Assembly: GCA_017858515.1 (NCBI GenBank)
Contig: JAFMBM010000001.1
Span: 115,185 to 179,184 of the forward strand
Source of the DNA: Cryomorphaceae bacterium
Lineage (GTDB): Bacteria; Bacteroidota; Bacteroidia; Flavobacteriales; Schleiferiaceae
Direction of reading: 5' to 3'
Length of the DNA: 64,000 bases
How positions within the stretch are numbered: the first letter of the stretch is position 1; every line of letters begins with the position of its first letter. Below are positions 1 through 8,429 of the stretch, piece after piece. The position numbers and the translations under genes were made by a program. Below the pieces are notes generated by a model. The model was given only the letters and a program-made list of their open reading frames with translations. It was not told the DNA's origin and made no database searches.

Positions 1-412
1 AAAATTATCCCAGAAAGAAGAATATCAAATGGCTAAACAGTAAGTTGTCATTTTCTCAATAAGTCTTATTTTATCTTTTTTGTTTGGCAAAAATTCTAAA
101 GAGAGTTTTTTCCGAGAATGCATCCTTTCGTTATTATTTGCGTTGAATGAATGATTAGAGCATTGAACACTTAGTCTAAATTTTCTTCCATCTAGGCATT
201 TCTTAATTATTCTTTTATTTCAACTCTCCTTCGGCTTTTATTTTTTTAGAGAAGAGATTTAGACATTCCCAAATAGCCCATTTTCGGGCTTTATTCTTCT
301 AACATAGAAATGCTCTAAATCGAATTGAAACGCAAGAGTGTTTAAGTTCAGGTTTTGTGAGTAGGAAATAGGAAGAAATATTTCTACTTGCTTGGGATGT
401 ATTACAGAAACC
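1..412. other. AT-rich stretch without a recognisable gene
   Basis: No convincing coding region is visible. The first bases are open on the plus strand in two frames, ending at TAA at 34-36 or TAA at 58-60. The 3' tail of a plus-strand gene that begins outside the window could therefore lie here, but it is too short to identify. A small hairpin (AGCCC/GGGCT, about 276-291, followed by TTATTCTT) could terminate such a gene; it is weak. The rest is T-rich with no repeats or promoter that I can support. Confidence 0.5.
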
Positions 413-414
413 AT

Positions 415-448
415 AAAAAAAACTCCCCACCATTTCTGGTAGGGAGTT
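415..448 (-). terminator. Rho-independent terminator of the Fibrobacter-paralogous-domain gene
   Basis: Arms 421-427 and 442-448 (AACTCCC/GGGAGTT) plus 429-431/438-440 form a 10-bp stem with one mismatch and a 6-base loop. Read on the minus strand, it is followed by eight T residues (422-415). It lies about 60 bases after the stop codon at 507. Confidence 0.85.
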
Positions 449-506
449 TCTATTAGTGCACTTATTATCTCAGTAGTAATCTATTACTGAGGTTTATGTC
501 AAAAAA

Positions 507-1565
507 TTAATCTTGAGTACAACGAACTGAACCTGCAATGGCTCTTGCAATGGAGTTAATACTTGATCCTCCAGCATTGAAATAAAGTCCATTAGCATTA
601 GTACCGCTGATAGTGCTACTCCAGTAGCTACCAACAATACCTACGTTGTTGATGGTTCCACTTCCAAATCCGCGACGACCAGCAGCTGGGAGTTTTAATG
701 GAGATCCAAAAGCGCCAGCAGCAGCATTCATGCTCCAACTCAAACGCTCATTGTCTAACTCGGTATCAGTAGGCAATCTAAATCCGGTTGGACAAGGATT
801 GTTCGTACCGTTAACACCTTGCCATAGATTTACGTTTTCAGGACTGCGCCAGTTGTTAGGAGCTCCGCCTGTAAGGATGAAAAAAGCATGGCCTGGTTGA
901 TCAGAGGCACTCAAAACGTTCAATGTATCTGAATTTCTGCACTGATGTCCGTCGGCTGCTCTTCCCCACTGGAATAAGTCGCCATACGAATCCATATCCG
1001 TACTGCTAGAAGCAACTTGAGAAGCACCTAGGTTACGATCCATCCATGTTCTTCCAGTTGTTGGATTGGTAACTGCAACCACATCAGCCGCGCCAGAAGC
1101 ACAGAATACTGAGCTAGAAGGATACGGATCAGATACAGTAAGATCCAGGTCGCAAGACTGTCCGCCAATGTTCAAAGCGAAGCTAGCAGTACCTACACTA
1201 GAAGGTGTTCCTGAAATCGTATATGTTAAAGAACCACTGCCATTCGCAAAAGTACCGGCACTCAAAGTAGCTGTTAAACCGGTAACACCTGTTGAACTAA
1301 CTGTTTGACCATTGTGTGATCCTCCAATTCCACCTGTATAAGGAACATCACTGCTTACTCCATTAGCAACATAACCAGAAGTTAAAGTGCCATTATTAAC
1401 CGCGCTTCCACAATCAATTGATTCAATCTCGTGCTTTAAACAACGAACCGAACCACCAATGGCTCTAGCGATAGAGTTTACGCTTGATCCACCTGCATTG
1501 AAATAAAGTCCGTTGGCATTGGTACCGTTTATTGTACTACTCCAATAGCTTCCAACTATACCCAC
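507..1565 (-). CDS. Fibrobacter succinogenes major paralogous domain protein, C-terminal part (3' of a frameshift)
   Basis: This is the downstream fragment of one gene whose 5' part is at 1556-2878. Its apparent GTG start (1565) is not a real start: the first residues (VGIVGSYWSST...) continue the domain that the upstream fragment breaks off. After about 50 residues that finish the first copy, it holds a complete second copy: a linker with a Gly/Ser-rich 'NGQTVSSTGVTG' segment, then a Fib_succ_major domain (TWMDRNLGA, GDLFQWGR, CPTGFRLPTD, GSYWSST, SVRC). Such domains are found in secreted proteins of Bacteroidota and Fibrobacter and their function is largely unknown. No T9SS tail follows; the protein ends soon after the domain. 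An intrinsic terminator lies downstream. The domain family is secure; whether the gene is functional is not. Confidence 0.75.
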   Translation of the reverse strand: MGIVGSYWSSTINGTNANGLYFNAGGSSVNSIARAIGGSVRCLKHEIESIDCGSAVNNGTLTSGYVANGVSSDVPYTGGIGGSHNGQTVSSTGVTGLTATLSAGTFANGSGSLTYTISGTPSSVGTASFALNIGGQSCDLDLTVSDPYPSSSVFCASGAADVVAVTNPTTGRTWMDRNLGASQVASSSTDMDSYGDLFQWGRAADGHQCRNSDTLNVLSASDQPGHAFFILTGGAPNNWRSPENVNLWQGVNGTNNPCPTGFRLPTDTELDNERLSWSMNAAAGAFGSPLKLPAAGRRGFGSGTINNVGIVGSYWSSTISGTNANGLYFNAGGSSINSIARAIAGSVRCTQD

Positions 1566-2335
1566 TTATTAATTGTTCCACTTCCAAAGCCACGACGACC
1601 GGCAGCAGTTAATTTTAACGGAGAACCGAAAGCACCTGCGGCTGAATTAGAGCTCCAGCTCATACGCTCATTGTCTAATTCCGCATCGGTAGGTAGTCTG
1701 TATCCACTTGGACATGGGTTGTTCGTTCCAGAAACGCCTTGCCATAGGCTTGCATTCTCAGGACTGCGCCAGTTGTTTGGAGCTCCACCAGTAAGTATGA
1801 AAAAGGCATGACCAGGTTGATCGGAAGCACTTAATACATTCAATGTATCTGAATCACGACACTGATGACCGTCTGCAGCTCTACCCCATTGGAATAAGTC
1901 GCCATAAGAAGTCATATCAGTACTGCTTGAAGCAACTTGCGTTGCACCCATATTTCTATCCATCCAAGTCTTTCCAGTAGCTGGATTGGTTACATCCATA
2001 ACAGCTGTTGGGCCCGATGCGCAGAAAACCGTTCCACTAGGATATGGATCTGGAACAACTGTAATGTTTAAAGTACATATTTGACCTCCTATACTGAGTG
2101 CAAAGCTCGCTGTACCACTTCCACTTGGCATACCTGTAATAGTGTACATCAAAGATCCAGAGCCATTAGCGAAAAGACCAGCACTTGCAGTAGCGGTTAA
2201 ACCGGTTACACCTGTAGAACTAACAGTTTGACCATTATGAGTAGCCCCATTACCACCAGAATAAGGAACATTGCTACTAACACCTACCGCTGAGTAACCA
2301 GCAGTAATGGTTCCCATATTGGTTGCACTGTCGCA
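507..2335 (-). repeat. Tandem duplication of a ~0.92-kb module inside one gene
   Basis: Two consecutive units, about 2335-1413 and 1412-507, each encode a Cys-led linker of roughly 85 residues plus one Fib_succ_major domain. They are very similar at protein and DNA level: long identical stretches such as 'LNVLSASDQPGHAFFILTGG' occur in both. They differ at enough silent and replacement sites that the copy is not brand new. Confidence 0.85.
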
Positions 2336-2878
2336 ATTAAGCGCGGCAATGGTACCTACAGGAAGGTTGGCAACACTTATTCCAGGTATGATAACCCAGC
2401 TGTTGGTTCCAAGATATAAGGTATCTCCTGTAGTCGAAACGGTAGCTCCTGTGAGAGATTTAGCTTCATTAGCATGTAAAGCATAGGGAACACTTAACAA
2501 CTGATTTGTTCCAGTAATGGTATATGAATTACCACCGGCTGGATCTGTTTCAGACTTGATGAAATAAGGTCCATTCCCCCAGTCAATGGAAGTGAAAGTT
2601 CCACTCACCACCGTTCCTGTGCCTATTTGAATTGAAATTAATCCATTCGCATTTGTCATTGGCATCTGAGTCTCAACATATACAGCTGTACCTGATGAAG
2701 AACCTTGTAGAATACTTATTTGCATACCCACTGTACTCATCATGACAGGATTATTGCTTGCATCGCGGATAATGGCTTGGTAGCTCAATTCCTCTGGTGC
2801 TTGTGCCATAGCCTGATGCGGTATGAACACAATCAGGGCCATCCATAAGGCGGCAAAAATTGTAAATTTCTTTTTCAT
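1556..2878 (-). CDS. Fibrobacter succinogenes major paralogous domain protein, N-terminal part (5' of a frameshift)
   Basis: I place the start at ATG 2878, giving MKKKFTIF... and a signal peptide ending at AMAQ; a TTG four codons upstream is less likely. Residues about 25-150 form the N-terminal region common to many Bacteroidota surface proteins (SYQAIIRDASNNPVM, then GPYFIKSETDP and LLSVPYALHA). A linker and the first Fib_succ_major domain follow (TWMDRNMGATQ, GDLFQWGRAADG, CPSGYRLPTD). The frame breaks at 'GSGTIN', where the intact second copy reads on into 'NVGIVGSYW'. Aligning the two copies shows one base missing near 1565. The joined protein would be about 790 residues. Likely exported; role unknown. 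Confidence 0.75.
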   Translation of the reverse strand: MKKKFTIFAALWMALIVFIPHQAMAQAPEELSYQAIIRDASNNPVMMSTVGMQISILQGSSSGTAVYVETQMPMTNANGLISIQIGTGTVVSGTFTSIDWGNGPYFIKSETDPAGGNSYTITGTNQLLSVPYALHANEAKSLTGATVSTTGDTLYLGTNSWVIIPGISVANLPVGTIAALNCDSATNMGTITAGYSAVGVSSNVPYSGGNGATHNGQTVSSTGVTGLTATASAGLFANGSGSLMYTITGMPSGSGTASFALSIGGQICTLNITVVPDPYPSGTVFCASGPTAVMDVTNPATGKTWMDRNMGATQVASSSTDMTSYGDLFQWGRAADGHQCRDSDTLNVLSASDQPGHAFFILTGGAPNNWRSPENASLWQGVSGTNNPCPSGYRLPTDAELDNERMSWSSNSAAGAFGSPLKLTAAGRRGFGSGTINKWV

Positions 2879-3017
2879 GCTTCTTTTCAAGATTTATTAT
2901 CGATTACAGGTTTGGGTTTTCATTTTTCACTTTATAAACCTCGGATCTCCTATTCTTAGGAGTCTTTGGCCTATTACTACACAGTTTTTCTCTTTTACCA
3001 GCTTGAGAATGTTGATG

Positions 3018-4600
3018 TTAATTCCTAATTATTCTCTTAGTTTCCAATCCAAGTTCACTTTCCCATTCAAATAAGTACACGCCTTTACTCAAAGCAGACA
3101 AGTCAATTTGTTGCTCGGTACCCACAGCGTATTCTCCATTGAATAGATACTTTCCATCCATTCCTAATACTCTCCAACGACCATCAGTATCGGCACGCAA
3201 ATAAGCGCTAGAAGAGGTAGGGTTAGGATAAATATTCCAAGTGAATGTTAGATTGTCAGAGTCAATCATCTTATTTCCAGAGCCATTATAGAATTTCCTA
3301 TCTAAACAGGCATTCTCTGAATTGTAGATCGAACCATTATCGTTTACTCTAGCAAAAACAGTGAACTCATAGTTTGCATTGGGCAATCCACTAGATGTAA
3401 AATCTACTGTAGCTGTAGTGCCTGTAGTTAATGGAGTGGTAGACCATGGAGCCCCTACGCCTGCCTGACGGTAAATCATTCGATATCCAATTAAACTAAC
3501 ACCACTTTCTAATGTCGCAGGTGTCCAGTTGCCAGTGAATGTAACAGCATTTGGCTTTTATAGAATGAAGTTGCTTGGCGCATTTTGACTGTTTACTGAA
3601 CTTGCCGTTATAGCTGCAGTTGCAGTAGATCCAGATTCATCTGTTACTGTTACAGTGTAATTCTGCCCTTGTTGTCCGTATATAAATCGTGTGGTTTCTC
3701 CAGTACTCCACAAGAATGTTTTTGAATTATGGCCGCCATTTACATTCACCTTCAAGAAAGCAGAGTCTCCAGCGCAAAATGGGGATGTAGTTTCCACAGC
3801 ACTTGCAGTCATTGGCTTGCAATCAGCATCGAAATTGAAAGGACATCCGTAAGTCCAATTACTTCCGTCAAAATGACCTAAACGGAGGCTGTTTACTTCA
3901 CCAAAACTCAAGGCTAAAACAGCTGTAAGTTAAACGTTGGATCTGTCCATGTAGATGATGTTCTCCAAGCAGTATCGCTTTCTGATCTGATTTGCAAACG
4001 ATATGCAGAGGCAGAGGCTGTATTAAAATTGACTCTATAGGATTTGGGATTGCCAATTTTGGTAACGGAGAAGATTTGCCCCGAATTTACAGTATCACAA
4101 TATGAGGCTGTAGTGAACATTACTTCGTTACCATATGCCGTTCCAATTGCATTGGTTGCATAGGCTCTAGCGTAATAGGTGGTAGACGGACTCAATCCGC
4201 TTAAACTGCTTGTAAATGAACCACTACCAGTGCCATCAACTGTGAAAGAATGACTTAAATCTGGATTGGGATTGGTATGATAAACTACGCCTTTAGCCGA
4301 AATGTTAGATCCGCCATTGTATATAATATTTCCTCCTAACTCAGCTGTATAACTCAGAATTGCACTAGGTGATGTTGTCGTTAAAGAGGCTAAATCTGCA
4401 CTATGCTGTTGTACTCCTTCTTGAATACTTCCGGATGGAGCTGTAAGGGTAGCATAAAATAATTGCCCAACGCTTAAAGAGACACTTCCACCAGCAGTAA
4501 TGATGTCGCCCCCTGAAGAAAAAGAATCTTGACCATAGGTTGTAATGAAGATTACAGAACAAACCAATGTTAACGCTTTTTTGTATAACGTTTAAATCAT
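3018..4600 (-). pseudogene. T9SS-exported fibronectin-like protein, broken by two stop codons and a frameshift
   Basis: Three open pieces (4567-3914, 3911-3558, 3479-3018) read as one protein. ATG 4600 is followed by ATT and then TAA (4594-4592); reading on in frame gives TLYKKALTLVCSVIFITTYGQ, a normal signal peptide. A frameshift lies at about 3914-3930, where the text passes from 'WTDPTFN' to 'LTAVLALSFGEVNS'. A second in-frame stop (TAA, 3560-3558) separates 'SNFIL' from 'KPNAVTFTGNW'. The body has fibronectin type III-like strands (SPSTTYYARAYATN) and a 'WSTGETTRFIYGQQGQNYTV' segment of a kind frequent in these proteins. The C-terminus is a T9SS sorting domain (WNIYPNPTSS ... GVYLFEWE ... 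KRIIRN). The original would be about 525 residues. Probably an inactivated surface protein unless the lesions are sequence errors. Confidence 0.75.
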
Positions 4601-4632
4601 TTTATGGGGCGTTTAGGTTTTCGAATAAAAAA

Positions 4633-4663
4633 CAAAAGTAAGTACTTATAAATAAGATTGCAA
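4633..4663 (-). promoter_or_regulatory. Bacteroidota-type promoter (TTG / TACTTTTG) of the broken T9SS gene
   Basis: On the minus strand, TTG (4663-4661) is followed after 20 bases by TACTTTTG (4640-4633), matching the -33 TTG / -7 TAnnTTTG pattern. Transcription would start about 26 bases before ATG 4600. The promoter looks intact although the gene behind it is broken. Confidence 0.5.
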
Positions 4664-5091
4664 TTATCACAAGGGGAAATTTTGAACTTCAATGCAATAT
4701 AACCTTGGTGTTGTGAGTTGAGTAAGTTTTTGATTGGCAAATTAAAAAGCCATAGGCATCTCTTTATATACTGTAATTCAGACTTGTAAACTTATTTAAT
4801 CTGATATTTCTTTGAAACAGAAAGAATGGAAAAATTTATTTGAATCACTAATCCTTCAAGCCGCTTACTTTTTAGCCGCTTAAAATGTCGACAAATGAAT
4901 GTTTATGTTCACGGTCAAGACAAATTTTGATTTTGTTTAGGTTTTTGTTTGGATTTGTTTTGAGGATAGCCACGATGATCCTGTCCTTTTTTAAAGTTTC
5001 GCTTTATCCGTTTTGTTATTCTGTAGTTCTTCAAACCCACGATATTGATACTAGAATAACTCCACTTTCATTGAATCTTTGCCCACTCTAA
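4664..5091. other. Gene-free stretch
   Basis: AT-rich and without a convincing gene. A 68-codon plus-strand frame at 4885-5091 (Phe/Leu/Ser/Ile-rich) has no recognisable motif, no promoter and no partner, and I treat it as chance. Confidence 0.5.
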
Positions 5092-5126
5092 AACAATAAA
5101 GGCGGCCATTGGCCGCCTTTATTGTT
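5092..5126 (-). terminator. Long perfect-palindrome terminator
   Basis: Two perfectly complementary 17-base arms (5092-5108 and 5110-5126) flank a single central base. The core is GGCGGCCA/TGGCCGCC and the flanks are A/T-rich. It lies six bases after the stop codon of the T9SS gene at 5133-6521. Because the arms end in AATAAA/TTTATT, it could work in both directions. Confidence 0.85.
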
Positions 5127-5132
5127 GTGTTC

Positions 5133-6521
5133 TTATCGAACCAATAACTTTTCGCAATAGCGTTGATCCTCAGTTACTAATTCTATATAGTACATTCCTA
5201 GTTCCAAGTTGTTAGTGGGCAGAACAATAAAATTTTGACCTGCTTCAAGAGCATCCAGCTTTCTACTTTCAACCAATATACCATTGGCTGAATACACATT
5301 TAGTTGTGCGGCTGTGCCCGTTTTTCTTGAAATGTCAATATTCACAAAACCGCTAGCAGGATTGGGATACAGAGATAAGCGATTGAAAAGTTCTTCAGGT
5401 ATTCCAACGTTTGTTCCTACGGTTATTTCAAATAAGGCATCGTAGGTAAAAAGATAATCCGAAACACGCAGGACTACATTGTAGGGCTCCGGACGGAAGT
5501 CGCTTGCGGTTGGCAACCAATCTAAAACCCCCACTATCTCTGAGCCATTTCCGGTAGCTGAGTAGTTAAAGCTGTAGCCAGGGTGATTCATCAACCTCAA
5601 TTCTCCATAGTCTGCCATGTCTAAAACCGCAGTAGAATCAGGGTGCTGACCTATTACTTGAATCTGAAGAGGCGTTCCGAAATAGGCTTGAAAACTTGGA
5701 ACTCCATTGGCATTCAAATTCCAATTTGGGTTGTTCGCAATCATCGGAGAGCTTCCCGTTCCCACAACTATATATTGCATATCCCTGCGGATAGAACCAA
5801 TCAAAACACCGTTTCTATATTCATCCACCAATATACTAGCTACAAAATTCCCTATCATATCTGCGGTCCAGCTAATGGTTCCTGTTACTGGGTCAATACT
5901 GAAAGGGTTTGATGGATTGGAACTCGGCAATACAAATCCGGCTACATAACCATTGGCTCCTAGTGGAGCATCGATGCTCCAATGCAACGAATCACCATCC
6001 ATATCAAATGGAAGGGGATTGTACTGCCAAGGCGTGTTTACTGGTAGGAAAACAGCAGCAGGCACTAAAAAGAAAGGGGTTGAATTCGGTGTAGATGGAA
6101 AGACCTCGAAGTTGGTAATCAAGGTCATCGACTCACTAAAAGGATTGCTCAAGTTTTGGATGGCTCCGTTACGACAACAAAGCGTATGACTCAAGGTATA
6201 ACTTCCCGGTGTGCTTACAACAAAAGTGTCAACATATAAATGTACTTCAACTCCATATGGATATTGAGGCAATATGGTTCCTGAAATTGAACTTACAGTA
6301 GGCGCTGCTAAAGTTTGTACAACAGCACCATTCAACTCCAATTTTAGAGTTGCACTAAATGGAGCATTAATTCCAGTGGTATCTCTGTACAAAAGCATAG
6401 CAGCTACGTACGTATTGTTGGCTATTTGCTGGACGGTGATTTCGCCTCCCATTAAGTGGGTTGCCTTCATTTGCGGAATTCCGAATAAAGCAATAAGACA
6501 AACGAGTAGACTTTTCTTCAT
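5133..6521 (-). CDS. Secreted T9SS protein of the 'THLMGGEI' type with cadherin-like region
   Basis: Intact, 462 residues. A signal peptide (MKKSLLVCLIALFGIPQMKA) is followed directly by THLMGGEITV, the mature N-terminus typical of large secreted and gliding-associated proteins of Bacteroidota. The region around residues 170-260 (PLPFDMDGDSLHWSIDAPLGA, then DPVTGTISWT) looks like a cadherin/putative-Ig fold with an Asp-rich, probably calcium-binding, loop. The C-terminal 75 residues are a T9SS type A sorting domain (LSLYPNPASG ... NGILVESRKLD ... GMYYIELVT ... KLLVR). The gene stands alone, ends in a strong terminator and starts at ATG 6521. Likely an adhesin or surface-associated protein; the ligand is unknown. 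Confidence 0.8.
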   Translation of the reverse strand: MKKSLLVCLIALFGIPQMKATHLMGGEITVQQIANNTYVAAMLLYRDTTGINAPFSATLKLELNGAVVQTLAAPTVSSISGTILPQYPYGVEVHLYVDTFVVSTPGSYTLSHTLCCRNGAIQNLSNPFSESMTLITNFEVFPSTPNSTPFFLVPAAVFLPVNTPWQYNPLPFDMDGDSLHWSIDAPLGANGYVAGFVLPSSNPSNPFSIDPVTGTISWTADMIGNFVASILVDEYRNGVLIGSIRRDMQYIVVGTGSSPMIANNPNWNLNANGVPSFQAYFGTPLQIQVIGQHPDSTAVLDMADYGELRLMNHPGYSFNYSATGNGSEIVGVLDWLPTASDFRPEPYNVVLRVSDYLFTYDALFEITVGTNVGIPEELFNRLSLYPNPASGFVNIDISRKTGTAAQLNVYSANGILVESRKLDALEAGQNFIVLPTNNLELGMYYIELVTEDQRYCEKLLVR

Positions 6522-6858
6522 GGCTAGGGTTTAGGTTGTGGATGCATTCATTCATTCAACATCCTTTCATTTATTAACGAAAAACTAATCTACAAGCTTT
6601 CAAAAGGGAATAAGGATTAAATTAGTTTTATGGTTGATTGCTCTAAACAACGCATGCTTTCAATGAGTTAAGGAGAAAGAAAGGAGGGCTTTAATTTTTA
6701 ATTCATCCATTATTTCAAATGAATTCAGATTTGTGGCTTTTGTAAATTCTTAATTGATTCCCATTTTTCGCACCTCCTTTAAGCTTACATTTAAACCCAT
6801 TCCTCACTTGCGTTAAATGGATTCTGATTTTTAACTGCAACTAAATAAGAGATCTCAA
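6522..6858. other. Divergent intergenic region
   Basis: It separates the minus-strand T9SS gene from plus-strand rmuC and must hold both promoters. I find only imperfect matches to TAnnTTTG, for example TAGTTTTT on the minus strand near 6580, so no promoter is called. No ORF, repeat or RNA structure stands out. Confidence 0.4.
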
Positions 6859-8367
6859 ATGCTCACTTACCTCATCTACATTCTATTGGCTTTGGCCGCA
6901 CTTCAAATTATTCTTTTACTTACCAAAAAGAGCTCCCTTCCAACCGAGTTTCAGAGCAAAGAACTTGAGCAGAATTTGTTCCAACTTCGACTAAGTCTTG
7001 AATCTCTTGAGAAAAATGTGAAGGATGAGTTTCAACGCAGTAGGATGGAATCTCAAACAATTTCTCAGTCCAACCGCAGCGAGTTAGCGCTCAGACTCGA
7101 TTCTTTCTCGATACAATTCGACAAGAATGTAAAAGAATTGGCCGATTTACTTAAAAATAAACTCGATGAATCGAGAGAGCAACAGCAGCTTTTTAATAAG
7201 GAGATAACCGATAGCCATGCACAAAATCGATTGGAGTTAAGTCAAAGCCTTAAAGCCTTTGAACAAAGCTTTACACAGAACACAAAAGATCTCAATGAGC
7301 TTTTGCGCCAAAAGTTCAACGATTTTGCTTTGCAACAACAAGAAGGAGCTAAACAAAGTATTGAGAGTGTAAAAGAGGTGCGAATTGCCATTGAACTTCA
7401 ACTCAAAAGCATTAGGGAAGACAATGGCAAGCAGCTCGATGAAATGCGCAAAACGGTAGATGAAAAGTTGCAAAAAACACTGAACGAGCGGCTAAGTCAA
7501 TCTTTTGAAACCGTAGGCAAGCAGCTACAGGCGGTACAGGAAGGATTGGGAGAAATGAAGAATCTCGCCTCAGATGTAGGGGGATTGAAGAAAGTTCTGA
7601 GCAATGTTAAAATGCGTGGGGGTATTGGTGAAATTCAATTGTCTATGCTCTTGGAACAAATTCTGGCTCCCGACCAGTATGAGGCCAATGTTAGAACCAA
7701 GGAGGGAAGCTCTGATGTGGTAGAATTTGCAATTAAACTTCCAGGTAGGGACGATAATGGTAAGAATGTGTGGTTACCAGTGGATGCTAAATTTCCAAAA
7801 GACATCTACGAGCAGCTACAATTGGCCTATGATGAAGGTGATTTAGCTCAAATTGCCATTGCACAGAAGACTTTAGAAACCACCATCAAGAAGATGGCTA
7901 AAGATATTAGCGAGAAGTATCTAGATCCGCCCAACACTACGGATTTTGGCATTATGTTCTTGCCTTTTGAAGGCATTTATGCCGAAGTGGTGCGCAAAGC
8001 GGCCTTGTTGGAAGACTTACAGCGCAATTATAAAATCATAGTAACGGGTCCAACTACCTTGGCGGCCATTCTAAATAGCTTGCAAATGGGTTTCAAAACC
8101 CTCACTATTCAAAAGCGGAGCAGCGAAGTTTGGCAAGTACTCGGCGCTGTTAAGAAGGAGTTCGAAAATTTTGGAGGAATGATGGATAAGGCTCAAAAGA
8201 ATATACAAACGGGTCTCAACCAGCTCGATGATGTAATGGGTAAGCGCACTCGCGCCATCCAACGATCTTTAAAAGGTGTGCAAACCTTGAGCGAAGGGGA
8301 ATCACAAAAAATATTGGGCGACTTCACCCAAACGTCAGAAGATTTGTCAGAGGAAGAGGATCTATAA
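6859..8367 (+). CDS. rmuC: RmuC-family DNA recombination-limiting protein
   Basis: 502 residues, the usual RmuC architecture. An N-terminal membrane anchor (residues 3-22, LTYLIYILLALAALQIILLL) is followed by about 200 residues of charged coiled coil (many SLESLEKN, SFSIQFDKNVKEL-type heptads). The conserved nuclease-like RmuC domain starts at about 243 (VGGLKKVLSNVKMRGGIGE) and includes LPVDAKFPKD and MFLPFEGIYAEV. RmuC limits inversions and rearrangements at short inverted repeats in Escherichia coli; the domain belongs to the PD-(D/E)XK nuclease superfamily. The tail after the domain is acidic (SEEEDL). It appears monocistronic, with a small unknown secreted protein 60 bases downstream. 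Confidence 0.92.
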   Translation: MLTYLIYILLALAALQIILLLTKKSSLPTEFQSKELEQNLFQLRLSLESLEKNVKDEFQRSRMESQTISQSNRSELALRLDSFSIQFDKNVKELADLLKNKLDESREQQQLFNKEITDSHAQNRLELSQSLKAFEQSFTQNTKDLNELLRQKFNDFALQQQEGAKQSIESVKEVRIAIELQLKSIREDNGKQLDEMRKTVDEKLQKTLNERLSQSFETVGKQLQAVQEGLGEMKNLASDVGGLKKVLSNVKMRGGIGEIQLSMLLEQILAPDQYEANVRTKEGSSDVVEFAIKLPGRDDNGKNVWLPVDAKFPKDIYEQLQLAYDEGDLAQIAIAQKTLETTIKKMAKDISEKYLDPPNTTDFGIMFLPFEGIYAEVVRKAALLEDLQRNYKIIVTGPTTLAAILNSLQMGFKTLTIQKRSSEVWQVLGAVKKEFENFGGMMDKAQKNIQTGLNQLDDVMGKRTRAIQRSLKGVQTLSEGESQKILGDFTQTSEDLSEEEDL

Positions 8368-8429
8368 TTCAACTACTCAACGTGTTTTACCTAAGTGCTT
8401 TTAACACAATTAGTAGCTGAGAAAACAGT

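Noticed and set aside
1..60. 3' end of a plus-strand gene at the window edge
   Set aside because: Two frames are open to stops at 34-36 and 58-60, but the pieces are too short to show coding character.
276..297. Small plus-strand hairpin AGCCC/GGGCT with T-rich tail
   Set aside because: Stem only five base pairs and no gene in front of it inside the window; kept as a remark only.
4885..5091. Plus-strand frame of 68 codons in the gap before the palindromic terminator
   Set aside because: Low-complexity Phe/Leu/Ser/Ile composition, no motif, no promoter, and the region is generally AT-rich. Chance frame.
6522..6858. Promoter calls for the THLMGGEI gene and rmuC
   Set aside because: Only imperfect TAnnTTTG matches without a suitable -33 element; not specific enough in AT-rich DNA.
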